Below, one piece after another: positions 22,127 to 32,800 of a stretch of DNA of 64,000 nt. The notes under the pieces were generated by a model. The model was not told the origin of the DNA. It did not search any database and saw only the letters and a list, made by a program, of their open reading frames with translations. The stretch spans positions 28,871,001 through 28,935,000 of the forward strand of contig JAWZYU010000007.1 of NCBI GenBank assembly GCA_038380435.1, in the 5' to 3' direction. A program made the translations under genes and the position numbers. Numbering within the stretch: the first letter of the stretch is position 1; each line of letters begins with the position of its first letter. The stretch is from Ryuthela nishihirai (Eukaryota; Arthropoda; Arachnida; Araneae; Heptathelidae).

Positions 22127-23416
22127 AAGGGGTGGGCTGCCAGATTAGTGTGGCCTACTGGTCGGGACAACTATGGCTACTTTTTTTTCTACCTTGCTGA
22201 GGAGTGGTCAAACAAACGGAATCTTAGTGCTGACCATATAAACTTACCGGACCGGGCAGGAATAATGCTCTCAGCTTGATTATAGATCCTGTATTTGCTG
22301 CACAGGTGGGCTTCTGTGAAGGGAAAATTTTCCGCTCTGTTTTCGGTTTGTTTGTGGGTTGGCAGACCCAAGTAAATAGGTTCACAGAATATGTTTTATA
22401 TAGCTGGTGGATAATCCTGAGCAGAAGTCGTCGCAGGCACCTGAACTCTTGCTTTTATGGGCATCGTCAAATTCTACATTAGACGAAGTCTTCCAGTGTA
22501 GATGGCTTCAGCCTTTAGTAGTAAGGGAACGGGTCTTTGTCCATGCCTGCGATTAGGGGGCTGTTTGATATTGTGGGCACTTCCTCTCTCAATAACGTAG
22601 TTTCCTTAAACATCCTATTAACCATTTCTCTCCACAGGTAGTTGGAATATGAGGACTCTGCACAGAGATTATTCTCTTGATGTCCTCATACAAGAATTCC
22701 ACCGATATAACCTGGATATCTGGTTTTGCAAGAGACCAGATGGACAGATAAAGGTCAGATACTTAAAAATAATCTTAATTTTTTTTTCAGGGAGGGAAGA
22801 TGGAAAGCATCTTTAAAGCATAGGTTTGCCTCTCAGCAGAACTGCTAGTGATGCTCTTCATTAAAGACTTTAATGTTGTCTGTTGTTATGTCTCTACTGA
22901 GGACGCCAATGAGGATGAGAAAGATGGATTTTATGGATAGCTGCAGGATATTTAAAATTCTATCAAGAAAGGAGATATTACCCTTGTTCTAGGTGACTTC
23001 AGTGCTAAAGTTGGTGGCTCTGACCTTTGGGGAGGTTGATAGGCCCTTTTGATATTGATAGCTGCAATGGCAATGGTCAGCCTCTCCTACAGGTAAGTAA
23101 ACTTAATGGTTTCAGAATAACTAACCCTTATTACAAACACCGCGATATACATAAGTGTACACGGGTTTCACCAGATGGGCTGCATAAGAATATGACTGAT
23201 TATATGTTAACGGCAAATGGGCTAGTTCTGTTAGGAATAGCAGGTCATATAGGGGAGCTGAAATTCGATATGATTATTTTCTTGTTAAAACTGTCTTGTA
23301 ATTTAAACTTAAGAAATGTTGTGCTAAAATTAAAATTTTACTTTTAATTCTGAAGCTCTAAAAGACCCACTTATAGCTAAAGCTTACCATTACTAAGTCA
23401 TTATGGCAGTCATGGT

Positions 23417-23998
23417 TTGTTTACTACTGAAGTTGAGGAAGAATGGGACCATTTTAAACAGGTTTTTTTGGAAACTAACAATACTCTTTTAGGGAAAAAG
23501 GAGCAGAGGAGGCAGAATTATTTGAGTGATAAGGCACTTGAGCTTATTTCACAAAGAAAGAACTGCTGGAATGTCCTTAAACAATACCCTACTAGTCCTA
23601 ATAGAAAGCATTACAGAGAACTTAATAAACGTGTAAAGGATCAGTTAGCTGCTGATAAGAATCTTTGGCTTCATGGTTTGGCTGATAAAGCCGAGGAAGC
23701 AGTTAGACAGCACAACAGCAGAGAGCTGTACCAGATAGTTAATGTTTTGTGTTGTAGAAAACGAACAGGTATACAGGGATTGAAGGATAGACAAGGTAAG
23801 GTTATAGAAGGTGAGGATTCTGTCGAGTCTAGGTCGACTGAACAATTCAGTGATGTTCTAAATAATGTGGTTAGTTATACTGCTATTGTTTGCAATGATG
23901 ATGGATGCATTACTGGCTTTAATGTTGCCCCTATAACACAGTCTGAAGTTATTTTCGGTGTTTCTAAACTTAAACTACATAAATCCAGGGGTAGATGA
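23417..23998 (+). pseudogene. LINE copy 1 linker between endonuclease and RT
   Basis: 193 open codons (FTTEVEEEWDHFKQ ... QSEVIFGVSKLKLHKS). The stretch corresponds to the region between the AP-endonuclease and RT domains in copy 2, and preserves QIVNVLCCRKRTGIQ and EQFSDVLNNVV where copy 2 carries a nonsense change and a small deletion. It breaks by frameshift just before the RT finger region. Confidence 0.8.
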
Positions 23999-25215
23999 AA
24001 TTACTACGGAAATGCTTAGAGCTGGGAATGTTTCAATTACCATATGGATGACCGAAATTTTGAATATAATTTATGATAAAGGCATGATTCCTGAAGATTT
24101 TACCAGACTATTATTATCCCTTTTGTGAAAAAGGTTATCGCAGTTCTTGCGATAATTATAGGCGCATCAGCCTACTTTCTGTTTCAGATAAAGTTCTTTG
24201 CATGATTGTGCTTAATAGAATTAAGAATCTGGTTGACAGGCAATTAGGTGATGAGCAATGTGGATTCAGAAGTGGTAAGGGATGTATAGATCATATATTT
24301 TCACTTAGGCAGATTCTTGAGAAATGTTTAGAATTTTAGAAACCTTTGGTTACTAGCTTTGTTGATTTCAAAAAGACTTTTTCTCATAATTTGTGGTTGA
24401 TTGTGAGATCACATGGTATAGCAGACAAGTTAGTTAACATAATGAAAGTTCTCTATAATAACACTGAGTCGTGTGTGAGAGTTGGTAAGGCTTATAGCAA
24501 TTGGTTTAGCATTACTTCTGGTGTTCGACAAGGGTGCATTTTGTCTCCTTTTCTCTTTAGTTTGGTTATTGATTATGTTATGCGAAATTCACTTCAAGGG
24601 AAAGCTTTTGGCCTTAAATAGTATGGAGATCTGAAAATTTCTGATTTATATTATGCTGATGATTTAGCCCTTTTGGCAAATGATGTTGATGAGACGAACT
24701 CTTTCATTCGAGCTGTTGATGAAACTGGTAGTAGAGTAGGTTTGGTTATAAACAGAGAGAAAACTAAAGTGAGGAAAATTGGTCAGGCAGGTTGTGATTC
24801 AGTTAATCTGAATGGTTGCAGTCTTGAGCAGGTGTCACAGTTTAATTACCTTGAGAACTATGTAACAGATACTGGTGATGTGCGGCATGAGATTAACAGA
24901 TGACTAGGGATTGCTGCTGGGACTTTTAAGAATCTATGGAGAGTGTGGAGAAATAGGCGTATACACCTAAAGATTAAAATGAGACTCTATAATAGTTTGG
25001 TTTTTTTCTAGGGTTAGTTATGTTGTGAAACTTGGAAGCTTTATAAACAAGATAACAGGAAACTAGATGCTTTTGATTCTAGATACTTACGCAGTATCTT
25101 GGGCATTAGGTGGTTCAACTTTGTAAATAATGATGAGGTTAGGCAAAGGAGTCGTCAACCTACTACGAGCAGAATATTTTGCAGAGAGAGACTCCGTTGG
25201 TTTGGCCTTGTTTCC

Positions 25216-25342
25216 GTAAGGATAATTATTAATTACCACAGAAATGATTTTAGTGATATTTGACATATCACCGAAACCATTTCTGCGGTATTTGCTGCAA
25301 AACGAAATTGCCAAAGTTGAAATCTAAATAGTTATTCCTACG
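25216..25342. repeat. Short inverted-repeat insertion at broken LINE 3' edge
   Basis: CCGTAAGGATAATTATTAA at 25216 and AGTTATTCCTACGG at 25329-25342 are approximately inverted; inside, CCACAGAAATG and CATTTCTGCGG also pair. It sits exactly where LINE copy 1 homology stops and may be a small MITE that accompanied or caused the truncation. Confidence 0.5.
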
Positions 25343-25499
25343 GTTTGATGACATGCAGTAAGAATCAAATATGACGAAAGAAATGTTGATTATGAGACTG
25401 GAGACAATGTTATCAAGAAAAATTTAAAGCTGAATTCGTAAATTTTTACTAGATGTGACCATCAATTCTTCAAAAAATCTAAATAGACATAGTAATATT

Positions 25500-25830
25500 T
25501 CCCAAATATTGTGTAATGTGCATAAATTCGAGCAATGGACCCAGAAGTAGTTCTAAAACATTGCAAAGAAATTTTTTTGCACTCTCTGAAGATGCCGATG
25601 CAGAAAGAAATGAGTTTGAACTTCAAAACCTAGTTTCATTTTGGACCCCAGAAATGAGCCCCCCCCCCCCCCCTCCGACAGATGTTTTACAATATATTTA
25701 TATTCATGATTCAGTTGATATCTTTTCGGACACTGCAATTGTGTCGCAAATTCTTTTAACACTACCAATAATTCTCACTGGTGGCGAAAGAAATTTTTCT
25801 AAACAGAAATGTATAAAAAAAATAAGAACT
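25500..25830 (+). pseudogene. hAT transposase C-terminal remnant
   Basis: Translation contains VDIFSDTAIVSQILLTLPIILTGGERNFSKQKCIKK, which fits the hAT C-terminal dimerisation region (pattern LRI-LTIPVTVASGERSFSKLKLIK). The upstream part (FALSEDADAERNEFELQNL) is open but not diagnostic, and a run of C encodes six or seven prolines near 25661. The usual continuation after the LIK motif is absent; unrelated sequence and then a SINE1 follow. Not functional. Confidence 0.7.
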
Positions 25831-25880
25831 ATTCCGCAGGGTGGCGCTAAGGGGACGTGTAACGAGTACACTGCAGTCGA

Positions 25881-26268
25881 CGGGGCGGGGGTGGCTTAGT
25901 CGGTAGCGCACCAGGCTCGTAATCTGTAGTTCCCAGGTTCGAGTCCCAGCTGGGTCAGCGTTGAGATTTATCTCCGCAAAACTCCCCGCCCTACCCACGG
26001 TCAGTAGGGGACACCGATGGACTTGGAAAGGCCGCCGTCCGTCGGATGGGACGTAAAGCCGTGGCCCCGTGTGCGGGAGAGCCATACCCTGTGCACGTTA
26101 AAGAACACGCTGGATGGCCTTGACGGGAGGCTACCATCTGTCTCCCAACAGCTGTTCCAGTGGGTCCCCTCCCCCAACATTCTCTGAGCCTTCGGGGTCC
26201 ATGTGACCTGGCCATTTAGCCCATGGTGTGCAAAAAAGTGCCGCTCAGAGGTAAAACAACCCAACCCA
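25881..26268 (+). mobile_element. SINE1, full length
   Basis: Head GGGGCGGGGGTGGCTTAGTC, B box GGTTCGAGTCC, tail AACAACCCAACCC. No confident TSD was found. It lies just downstream of the hAT remnant. Confidence 0.9.
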
Positions 26269-26530
26269 ATCCAATTCATAGTACCGATTAAAAATGTATA
26301 TTTTTGTTTTTTAATCAAGACAGTTTTTTTAATTCCTTAGGAATATATCATTTCATTAGATTAGAAATGCATATTTTCGCTTTTAATAGGATAAGTTTTC
26401 TTGCGGCTCTTTATGAATATAGTTTTTTTTTTAACTTAGTGGATCTTCATTAAGTTTCGGTTTGATAGGCCTGTTCTAAACGATACTCACTCTAGTTAAA
26501 GCAGAGCAATGGAAGACTAAATAAATAAGT

Positions 26531-26811
26531 TTTCATATTTGCCCGATGGACTTGGAAAGGCCGCCGTCCGTCGGATGGGACGTTAAGCCGTGGCCCCGTG
26601 TGCGGGAGAGCCATACCCTGCGCACGTTAAAGAACACGCTGGATGGCCTTGACGGGAGGCTACCATCTGTCTCCCAACAGCTGTTCCAGTAGGTCCCCTC
26701 CCCCAACCTTCTCTGAGCCTTCGGGGTCCATGTGACCTGGCCATTTAGCCCATGGTGTGCAAAAAAGTGCCGCTCAGAGGTAAAACAACCCAACCCAAAT
26801 TTCATATTTGC
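26531..26811 (+). mobile_element. SINE1, 5'-truncated, 12-bp TSD
   Basis: TTTCATATTTGC at 26531-26542 and 26800-26811. The element begins inside the body (CCGATGGACTTGGAAAGG), lacking the tRNA head, as expected of incomplete reverse transcription. The tail end is intact. Confidence 0.93.
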
Positions 26812-27070
26812 AATTTAACTCATTTACTGAAAAAAGAACATGTGTAAATGATTTTTTTTATATATTTTTCCAAGTTCTGGATGAGTTTTTCTTCCAGAAA
26901 AAATTTAACTACCCAAATTAAATAATATTAAAGTTTGCTAAAAAGATTTTCTGTTTTGGCTTTATTTTATACCCGAGATGTTAAGGGACAAAAATGGAAA
27001 AATCGAAATCTGTTAGTCAGTATAAATGTGGACCATTGAGATTTCGATAATTTTTTTATTCAAGTAGTAT
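26812..27070. other. No feature seen
   Basis: AT-rich, no repeat recognised. Confidence 0.5.
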
Positions 27071-27456
27071 GGGTTGGGTTGTTTTACCTCTGAGAGGCAC
27101 TTTTTTGCACACCATGGACTAAATGGCCAGGTCAAAAGGACCCCGAAGGCTCAGAGAAGGTTGGGGGAGGGGACCCACTGGAACAGTTGTTGGAAGACAG
27201 ATGGTAGTCATCCGTCAAGGCCATCCAGCATGTTCTTTAACGTGCACAGGGTATGTCTCTCCCGCACACGGGTCCACGTCTTAATCTCCCATCCGATGCA
27301 CGGCGGCCTTTCCAAGCCCATTGGTGTCCCCTACTGACCGTGGACAGTGTGGGGAGTTTTGCGGAGATAAGTCTCAACGCTGATCCAGCTGGGACTCGAA
27401 CTTGGGATGTACAGATTACGAGCCTGGCGCGCTACCGACTGAGCCACCCCCGCTCG
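27071..27456 (-). mobile_element. SINE1, reverse, diverged
   Basis: Begins GGGTTGGGTTGTTTTACC and ends with the head complement (GACTGAGCCACCCCCGC). It is moderately diverged; no TSD was resolved because a rearranged block adjoins its head side. Confidence 0.88.
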
Positions 27457-27735
27457 GATGAGGGGAGACCCACTGGACAGCTGTCAGGAGACAAACGATA
27501 CACACTCTAGTTAAAGCAGAGCAAAAACACGCTGGATGACCTTGATGAGAGGTGCGGCTATGACCTTCATATCGAAATGTTATAGCCGCACCTCTCATCA
27601 AGGTCATCCAGCATGTTTTTAACGTGAACGTGGCTCTCCCGCACACGGAGCCACGGCCTTTACGTCTCATCAGACGAACCTGGGAATTACAGATCGTGAG
27701 CCTGTCGCGCTATCAACTGAGTCAACCCTCCACCC
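27457..27735. repeat. Rearranged SINE1 block with hairpin
   Basis: Holds a partial reverse SINE1 (GGGGAGACCCACTGGACAG), a copy of unique sequence also found at 26479-26508 (ACGATAC...CTCTAGTTAAAGCAGAGCA), a hairpin with 38-bp arms at 27523-27619, and then the head half of a reverse SINE1 to 27720. This patchwork is better explained by template switching than by successive insertions. Confidence 0.8.
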
Positions 27736-28171
27736 CTCTTTAGCGCGTGGGGGGCGGCCACACCTCTTTAGTGAGGCGGGGTTGGCTCAGTCGGGAGCGC
27801 GTCAGGCTAGTAATCTGCAGTTCCCAGATTCGAGTCCAAGCCGGGTCAGCGTTGAGATTTATCTCCGCAAAACTACCCTGCCCTGCCCACGGTCAGTAGA
27901 GGACACCGATGGGCTTGGAAAGGCCGACGTCCGTCGTATGGGACGTTAAGCCGTGACCCTGTGTGTGGGAGAGCCATACCATGTGCGCGTTAAAGAACAC
28001 GCTGGATGGCCTTGACGGGAGGCTACCATCTATCTCACAACAGCTGTTCCAGTGGGTTCGCTCCCCCAACCTTCTCTGAGCCTTCGGAGTCCTTGTAACC
28101 TGGCCATTTAGCCCATTGTGTGCAAAAAAAGTGCTGCTCAGAGGTAAAACAACCCAACTCTCTTTAGCGCG
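27736..28171 (+). mobile_element. SINE1 with 5' extension, 12-bp TSD
   Basis: CTCTTTAGCGCG at 27736-27747 and 28160-28171. Before the head there is an extra 26 or so bases (GGGGGGCGGCCACACCTCTTTAGTGAG) that include a partial repeat of the target. Head TTGGCTCAGTCGGGAGCGCG, tail AACAACCCAA. Confidence 0.9.
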
Positions 28172-29360
28172 AGTGACTATTTAATTTACACTAGTTCTGG
28201 CAATAGTGAAAGGTTGCTGTTTCCAATCATAGATGGCGCCACAATCAACAGTATCAGGAGGATATATAATCACTATTAACTAAGAACTGAACTAATCGTT
28301 GATAGTTTAGTGGCCGAACAGTTGGCTCTGTCTGGAAGACTTGGGTTCCCATTCGCGGCGAAGCTCGTGTTTTCTTATCGAAAGATTATTGTTGAAAATC
28401 GAAATTGACTTCAACTTAATTGAAATCATTATCTTCTGCTACACTTTTCTATAAAAAGTTTGTAAATACTTCTGAATCTGACTCTCAATTGACATTACAT
28501 GAACCTCATTGCTAATTTCTGATAAATTTGTGCTTAGAGTCATTTTGAAGAATGTTATGGCCGCACCATTTTTTCCCAATACTTTTTTTAATCAACCTGT
28601 ACGCGTCCCTTTTTCTTTTTACGAAGAGCATAAAAACTGTACTTCCATAATGCATTAAAAGTAGTAGTAGTTTCCTTTAAAGCAACTGGAATCTCGACCT
28701 TCATGGGGGAGGGGGGTCTCAGACCCCTAAATCCGGCCCTGCTCCTCCCCCCCCCCCCTCGTATTCCACTTATTTATTTTCTTTTTATTTTCTAAATATA
28801 AATTGGTGGGCCACCATTTCCTGCCAAAGCCTCAAATGCTATGAAGTGTCCTGCATTTCCTCCTAATATGTCCACTTCCCAGAAATCAGATCAAACCCTC
28901 TTAATCTAAGTGAACAAATCCTTTCTTTTCAGCTCCAGTGGCTCGCCTGCTATTGTGAATGGTATTACGGGCGTGCGGTTTGCTGTTCCTTGTCCGTTTC
29001 CACTTAATATCAACCCTTAATGCAGCTTCACAGTCTATAGGACCAAGTGACCACAGGGGAGGACTAAATGGTCGTGGGCGGTAGCAGAAGTGGGGGGGGG
29101 GGGGGGGGAGGTGAGAGTATGTTTGTTCAACTGACCACTTAACGGTCCACTCCTCAGGGGACAGCTTAGAATTGATGGATTCATGGTGGTCAGAGCCGCA
29201 GCAGGACGTTAAATGGATTGGAATTCAAAGAATGGACACTTTCTTTGGCGTTATTTTTTTGCCAGTGAGTTCAATTCTAAGAAGCAGTTAGAGAGTGAAA
29301 GAAAGGTAAAAAATAATTTAAGCTCTTATGTACAATATAAAAAAAGAACACAAAATACAT
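28172..29360. other. No gene; tRNA-like head and hAT-like terminus inside
   Basis: At 28303-28370, GTGGCCGAACAGTTGG with GGGTTCCCATTCG resembles a diverged SINE2 head. At 28731-28741, ATCCGGCCCTG beside C runs resembles a hAT right terminus. G and C homopolymers lie at about 28740 and 29095. Confidence 0.45.
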
Positions 29361-29437
29361 CCTCAAGCAGCTGCTTGCCACAGAGGTCTGACAGGAGCCT
29401 GTCAGTTTATACGCCATAGTAGAAGGTCTGTGAGGGT
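29361..29437 (-). mobile_element. SINE2 3' fragment
   Basis: CCTCAAGCAGCTGCTTGCCA, GAGGTCTGACAGGAGCCTGT and ATAGTAGAAGGTCTGTGAGG mark the last 77 bp of SINE2 in reverse; head absent. Confidence 0.9.
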
Positions 29438-29636
29438 ATTTTTTTCTTTTATTTTTAGTTGCCAAAACGTGATAAAATTTGAGTTAACCAAAAAATGTAC
29501 TTTCAGTGTTGATACTTTTATAAATTTAAATTGATAAGAAAAAAAGAAGGGTTTTTTTTTTTTGTCTTTTCCAATAAAAGAACATTAAAAAAGGTGTAAG
29601 TGGTGAAGACAAATCTGGTTATCTGAAAAGTCTATT

Positions 29637-29816
29637 TTTAGTGGTTAGCGCGCTTTGCTACTGATCTAAGGGACCTGGGTTCGAGTCCCAGGTAAGGCAT
29701 GGATGTATGTGTCGTTTTTCTGCTGAGGTCCTGCCATCCTCTCAGACCTTCTACTATGGCATATAACCTGACAGGCTCCTGTCAGACCTCTGTGGCAAGC
29801 AGCTGCTTGAGGGGGT
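29637..29816 (+). mobile_element. SINE2, near full length
   Basis: Head TTAGTGGTTAGCGCG and B box GGTTCGAGTCC, body TAAGGCATGGATGTATG, 3' end GACCTC TGTGGCAAGCAGCTGCTTGAGG (29785-29812). Best-preserved SINE2 here and the reference for the LINE comparison. Confidence 0.92.
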
Positions 29817-30074
29817 ATTTATTTTTTTATTTTATATACAATTATTAAGGTGCTTTTCGGGTTTGACGTGACTCAGAAAAATGAAACGATTTGCAATAAA
29901 GACAAGATAAAGCACATATACTGATTTAAAACTATTGAACTCGAAAAAAAATTACCGTACACAGAAGTTTTACAGAGAGAATTCCCCGTAGTACTGGTTC
30001 GTTTTAGCTTGAAGCACTAGAATCAGATTTCATGTTGTTGTTTTAACCCAAGCCGCGACTAATCTGCACGTTGT

Positions 30075-30715
30075 GATCCAGTGACCCTCCAGGTACCAGA
30101 GTGATTAGGGTGCTTGCCTACCGATCAAAAGCACCTGGGTTCCAGGGAGCGGGAGTGGCTCAGTCGGTAGCGCGCCAGGCTCGTAATCTGTAGTTCCCAG
30201 GTTCGAGTCCCAGCTGGGTCAGCGTTGAGATTTATCTCCGCAAAATTCCCCGCCCTGCCCACGGTTAGTAGAGGACACCGATGGGCTTGGAAAGGCCGCC
30301 GTCCGTCGGATGGGACGTTAACCCGTGTTCCCGTGTGTGGGAGAGCCATACCCTGTGCACGTTAAAGAACACGCTGGATAGCCTTGACGGGAGGCTACCA
30401 TCTGTCTCCCAACAGCTGTTCCAGTGGATCCCCTCCCCGAATCTTCTCTGAGCCTTCGGGGTCCATGTGACCTGGCCATTTAGCACATGGTGTGCAAAAA
30501 AAATGCCGCTCAGAGGTAAAACAACCCAACCCTTGTGACCTGGCCATTTAGCCCATGGTGAGCAAAAAAAGTGCCGCTCAGAGGTAAAACAACCCAACCC
30601 TGGGTTCCATTCGTGGATAATGCATGGATGTTTCTTTTATGTGTTTGTCTTTTTGATGAGGTCACGCCTTATTCACTGATCCTCTGTATGGCGCATTAAT
30701 ATTCTCTATGACCTA
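30075..30715 (+). mobile_element. Old SINE2 split by a SINE1
   Basis: AGAGTGATTAGGGTGCTTGC ... CACCTGGGTTCCA up to 30144 continues after the SINE1 at 30605 with TTCGTGGATAATGCATGG, TTGATGAGG and ATCCTCTGTATGGCGCAT. The insertion fell in the B box. Confidence 0.7.
30135..30609 (+). mobile_element. SINE1 with duplicated tail, 10-bp TSD
   Basis: CTGGGTTCCA at 30135-30144 and 30600-30609. After a complete element ending AACAACCCAACCC (about 30532), the last 65 or so bp (TTGTGACCTGGCCATTTAGC ... AACCC) are repeated once more within the same TSD pair. Confidence 0.93.
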
Positions 30716-31005
30716 TATTAACGTACGGTTCTAACATGTATGCACAATTCTAGACTTCCAATGTGCAGCTGGAGATTTATTTTGCGCCGTTGTTAATTTA
30801 TTCATTATGCCAATTCCACATATCAAAAGCATAATAAGACATCAGTATCCCAGCATTATTAAAAAGGCGTCCTTTCAGACTCTACTGAATTTAGAAAAGG
30901 AAGCAGATGACAATATCGTACCAAGAAAAAAAATTACAATATTTAATTAATAGAATAATTCCTTTGATTTATATAATTATACTTATTGTTTCATTTTGTG
31001 TATAT

Positions 31006-31305
31006 GTTACCGCTAAAGTGCAGAAATCAGTTATTCTACAGATTATCTAGGAATTGTGCAGATTAACTAGGGTGATCCGTTAATGCGGAAAATTGTTTCA
31101 TTTCTCAAATTACCTAGGTAATCTGCAAATTACCTGGATAATCCGCACATTACCTACTAGGCACTCGTTAAAGTGAAAATAAGATCTTTGCTGGAACAAC
31201 AGGAACGTTTCTGTACGCTTAAATTAACATAATGTTATTTATCTAGTGTTTGAGAGTAGAGTTGAAACCAGGGTCATCCCTCTGTCAACATGAATCAGTC
31301 GTCCG
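31006..31305 (+). mobile_element. Truncated copy of the GTTACCGCTAAAG element
   Basis: Very similar to 18523-18824 (GTTACCGCTAAAGTGCAGAA to CATGAATCAGTCGTCCG). Homology stops at 31305, precisely where the 18827-18956 hairpin starts in the other copy; the right end is absent. Confidence 0.85.
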
Positions 31306-31375
31306 TTACTAGCATTCGCAAGGGAGGAGAAGAATGGATTCTCCCCCCCCCCCCCCGCCAACGGGGCCCTACCTT
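31306..31375. repeat. Poly-C repeat, partial copy of 36290-36340
   Basis: CCGTTACTAGCATTC followed by a purine-rich stretch and a C run is found here and at about 36288-36338. It looks like the edge of another dispersed element whose full extent I cannot define. Confidence 0.5.
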
Positions 31376-31494
31376 GGATCAATTCTGGACATTTATAAGA
31401 ACAAAAAAAAGCGTTTTTTTAAGAGACAAACGGAGAATTTAAGAAAAAAAAAACCTTATTTTGTGGTAAAAAAAAGGTCTCTTTTTAAAGGAGT

Positions 31495-31673
31495 AAAGCG
31501 CGCTTGGCTACTGATCTACGGGACCTGGGTTCGAGCCCCAGGTAAGGCATGGATGTATGTGTCGTTTTTCTGCTGAGGTCCTGCCATCGTCTCAGACCTT
31601 CTACTTTGGCATATAAATTGACAGACTCCTGTCAGACCTCTGTGGCAAGCAGCTGCTTGAGGGGGTATTTATT
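31495..31673 (+). mobile_element. SINE2, 5' end slightly truncated
   Basis: AGCGCGCTTGGCTACTGATC, B box GGTTCGAGCCC, body, and the 3' end CAAGCAGCTGCTTGAGGGGG. Confidence 0.9.
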
Positions 31674-32030
31674 TTTATTATTTATTAAGCATATTCGTAG
31701 AAGTCTAACTCTGATTCTTACGAACAACAATAAAAAAAAATCTCGAAGTCTACGTAAAATAACTGTGAACTGTTTTATAAGTCATTCGTGATAATTCCAG
31801 TCTTCAGTTATAGGTCGGTATTTGCCAACGATCGTAAATCCGTTATTTGTAAGGGTAAGCCCGTACGATCTAAAAAAAAAACTCAGCATCACTTTAAAAG
31901 ACTAACCACCGAAGTCCTTCTCCGTGCAAACTAAAGCCGAATCTCTTGTAACTCATTTACAGTTAATCCCGGTTCAGTATGGTCTGCCACGCTCTCCTAA
32001 ACTCTCCATTCTACGAGGAATTCAATCCCC
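31674..32030. other. No feature seen
   Basis: AT-rich with short A runs; no repeat or gene recognised. Confidence 0.45.
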
Positions 32031-32800
32031 GCTTAGGGAACTTGAAAAGTGAAAAAAAAAAGTGCCGACACCAAGGGTAGATAGCAACAATGACACACAA
32101 ATCCAATATGGCGCCCTCCGTCTTTAGGGGGAGGGGAGGCCAGCAATGTGGACGTCACATGACCACCTAGCGTCGAGCAGTTGAAAGCACCCAACAGCTC
32201 GTGGCCAGTCGAACAAAAGTCTAAGCATTACGCAAGCACAGTCCGCTGCACATTCATAATAGGATTTCACCCGCTTCTCGACACTTTTACAAACCACGTA
32301 ACACATTCGGTTTCTCAGTTTTCCTTAAAAAATTTTTTGCAGCTCTTCTGCTTCTTTAGGTTTTTATTTTTCTCCTTCTCCCGTCCTTTTCTTTCCCTTC
32401 TTGGTGTATCCGTTAGTTTTGTTTACCTTATCGGGAAAAGAGAGCACTTGGGGAAGGAACACATTTGCCGTGAACTTCAGTCTCTCCCCTTCACTGTCCC
32501 TTTGCAGTGGACAAAGGACCACTGAAGAAGTTCGCTTCGTCGACATCCGTAGTCGAAGTGGTAGTGGCCGTAATGCTGCATTACCTCAGGCCAAAGTGCA
32601 AATCTTTACATAAAACCCTGAAGGGGCAGTTTTCGGATTTCTATGCATTCGTTGCTTTTCGATGGCTCCACGTTTACCTTACGGGAGTGAGTTTAATAGG
32701 GTCTATAAAAGTCCTCCCTAAAAAGAGAAGTATTTGGCTTTACTGCTGTGCGGTCAGTTTTCATGATATGAGCGATTTGTAAAAGTCCGACCTGTGTTGA
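32031..32800. promoter_or_regulatory. Candidate promoter region (YY1-like and CRE-like sites)
   Basis: AATATGGCGCC at 32105-32115 fits the YY1 consensus AANATGGCGNC, and GACGTCACATGA at 32151-32162 contains a CRE half site next to an E-box-like CACATG. The block has no repeats. Short frames cross it on both strands, with no known domain. Whether a gene starts here is inference only. Confidence 0.3.

Larger units (their letters stand above)
21681..25208 (+). mobile_element. LINE copy 1, decayed
   Basis: The 5' region (AGGCTGTTAGTACCTTTCAA at 21681) aligns with 49147 of copy 2. It is interrupted by a SINE1 (21719-22126) and continues 22127-22650. Endonuclease coding starts near GGAATATGAGGACTCTGCAC (22643; WNMRTLHRDYSLDVL) and has many stops and an internal deletion near 22800-22870. 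Later open pieces: 23417-23998 (linker, 193 codons), 24346-24621 (RT with SGVRQGCILSPFLFSLVIDY) and 24673-24903 (after YADDLALLA). The motif-A region is damaged (FVDFKKTFSHN). It extends further 3' than copy 2's RT (to ERLRWFGL at 25190-25208) but lacks the LINE 3' end. Not functional. Confidence 0.9.

Noticed and set aside
23645..23845. Minus-strand frame inside LINE copy 1
   Set aside because: Shadow of the LINE linker coding frame on the other strand.
32181..32525. 114-codon plus-strand frame as an exon
   Set aside because: Pyrimidine-rich DNA gives Phe/Ser/Leu-rich translation; overlapping frames on both strands are equally open and no domain is seen.
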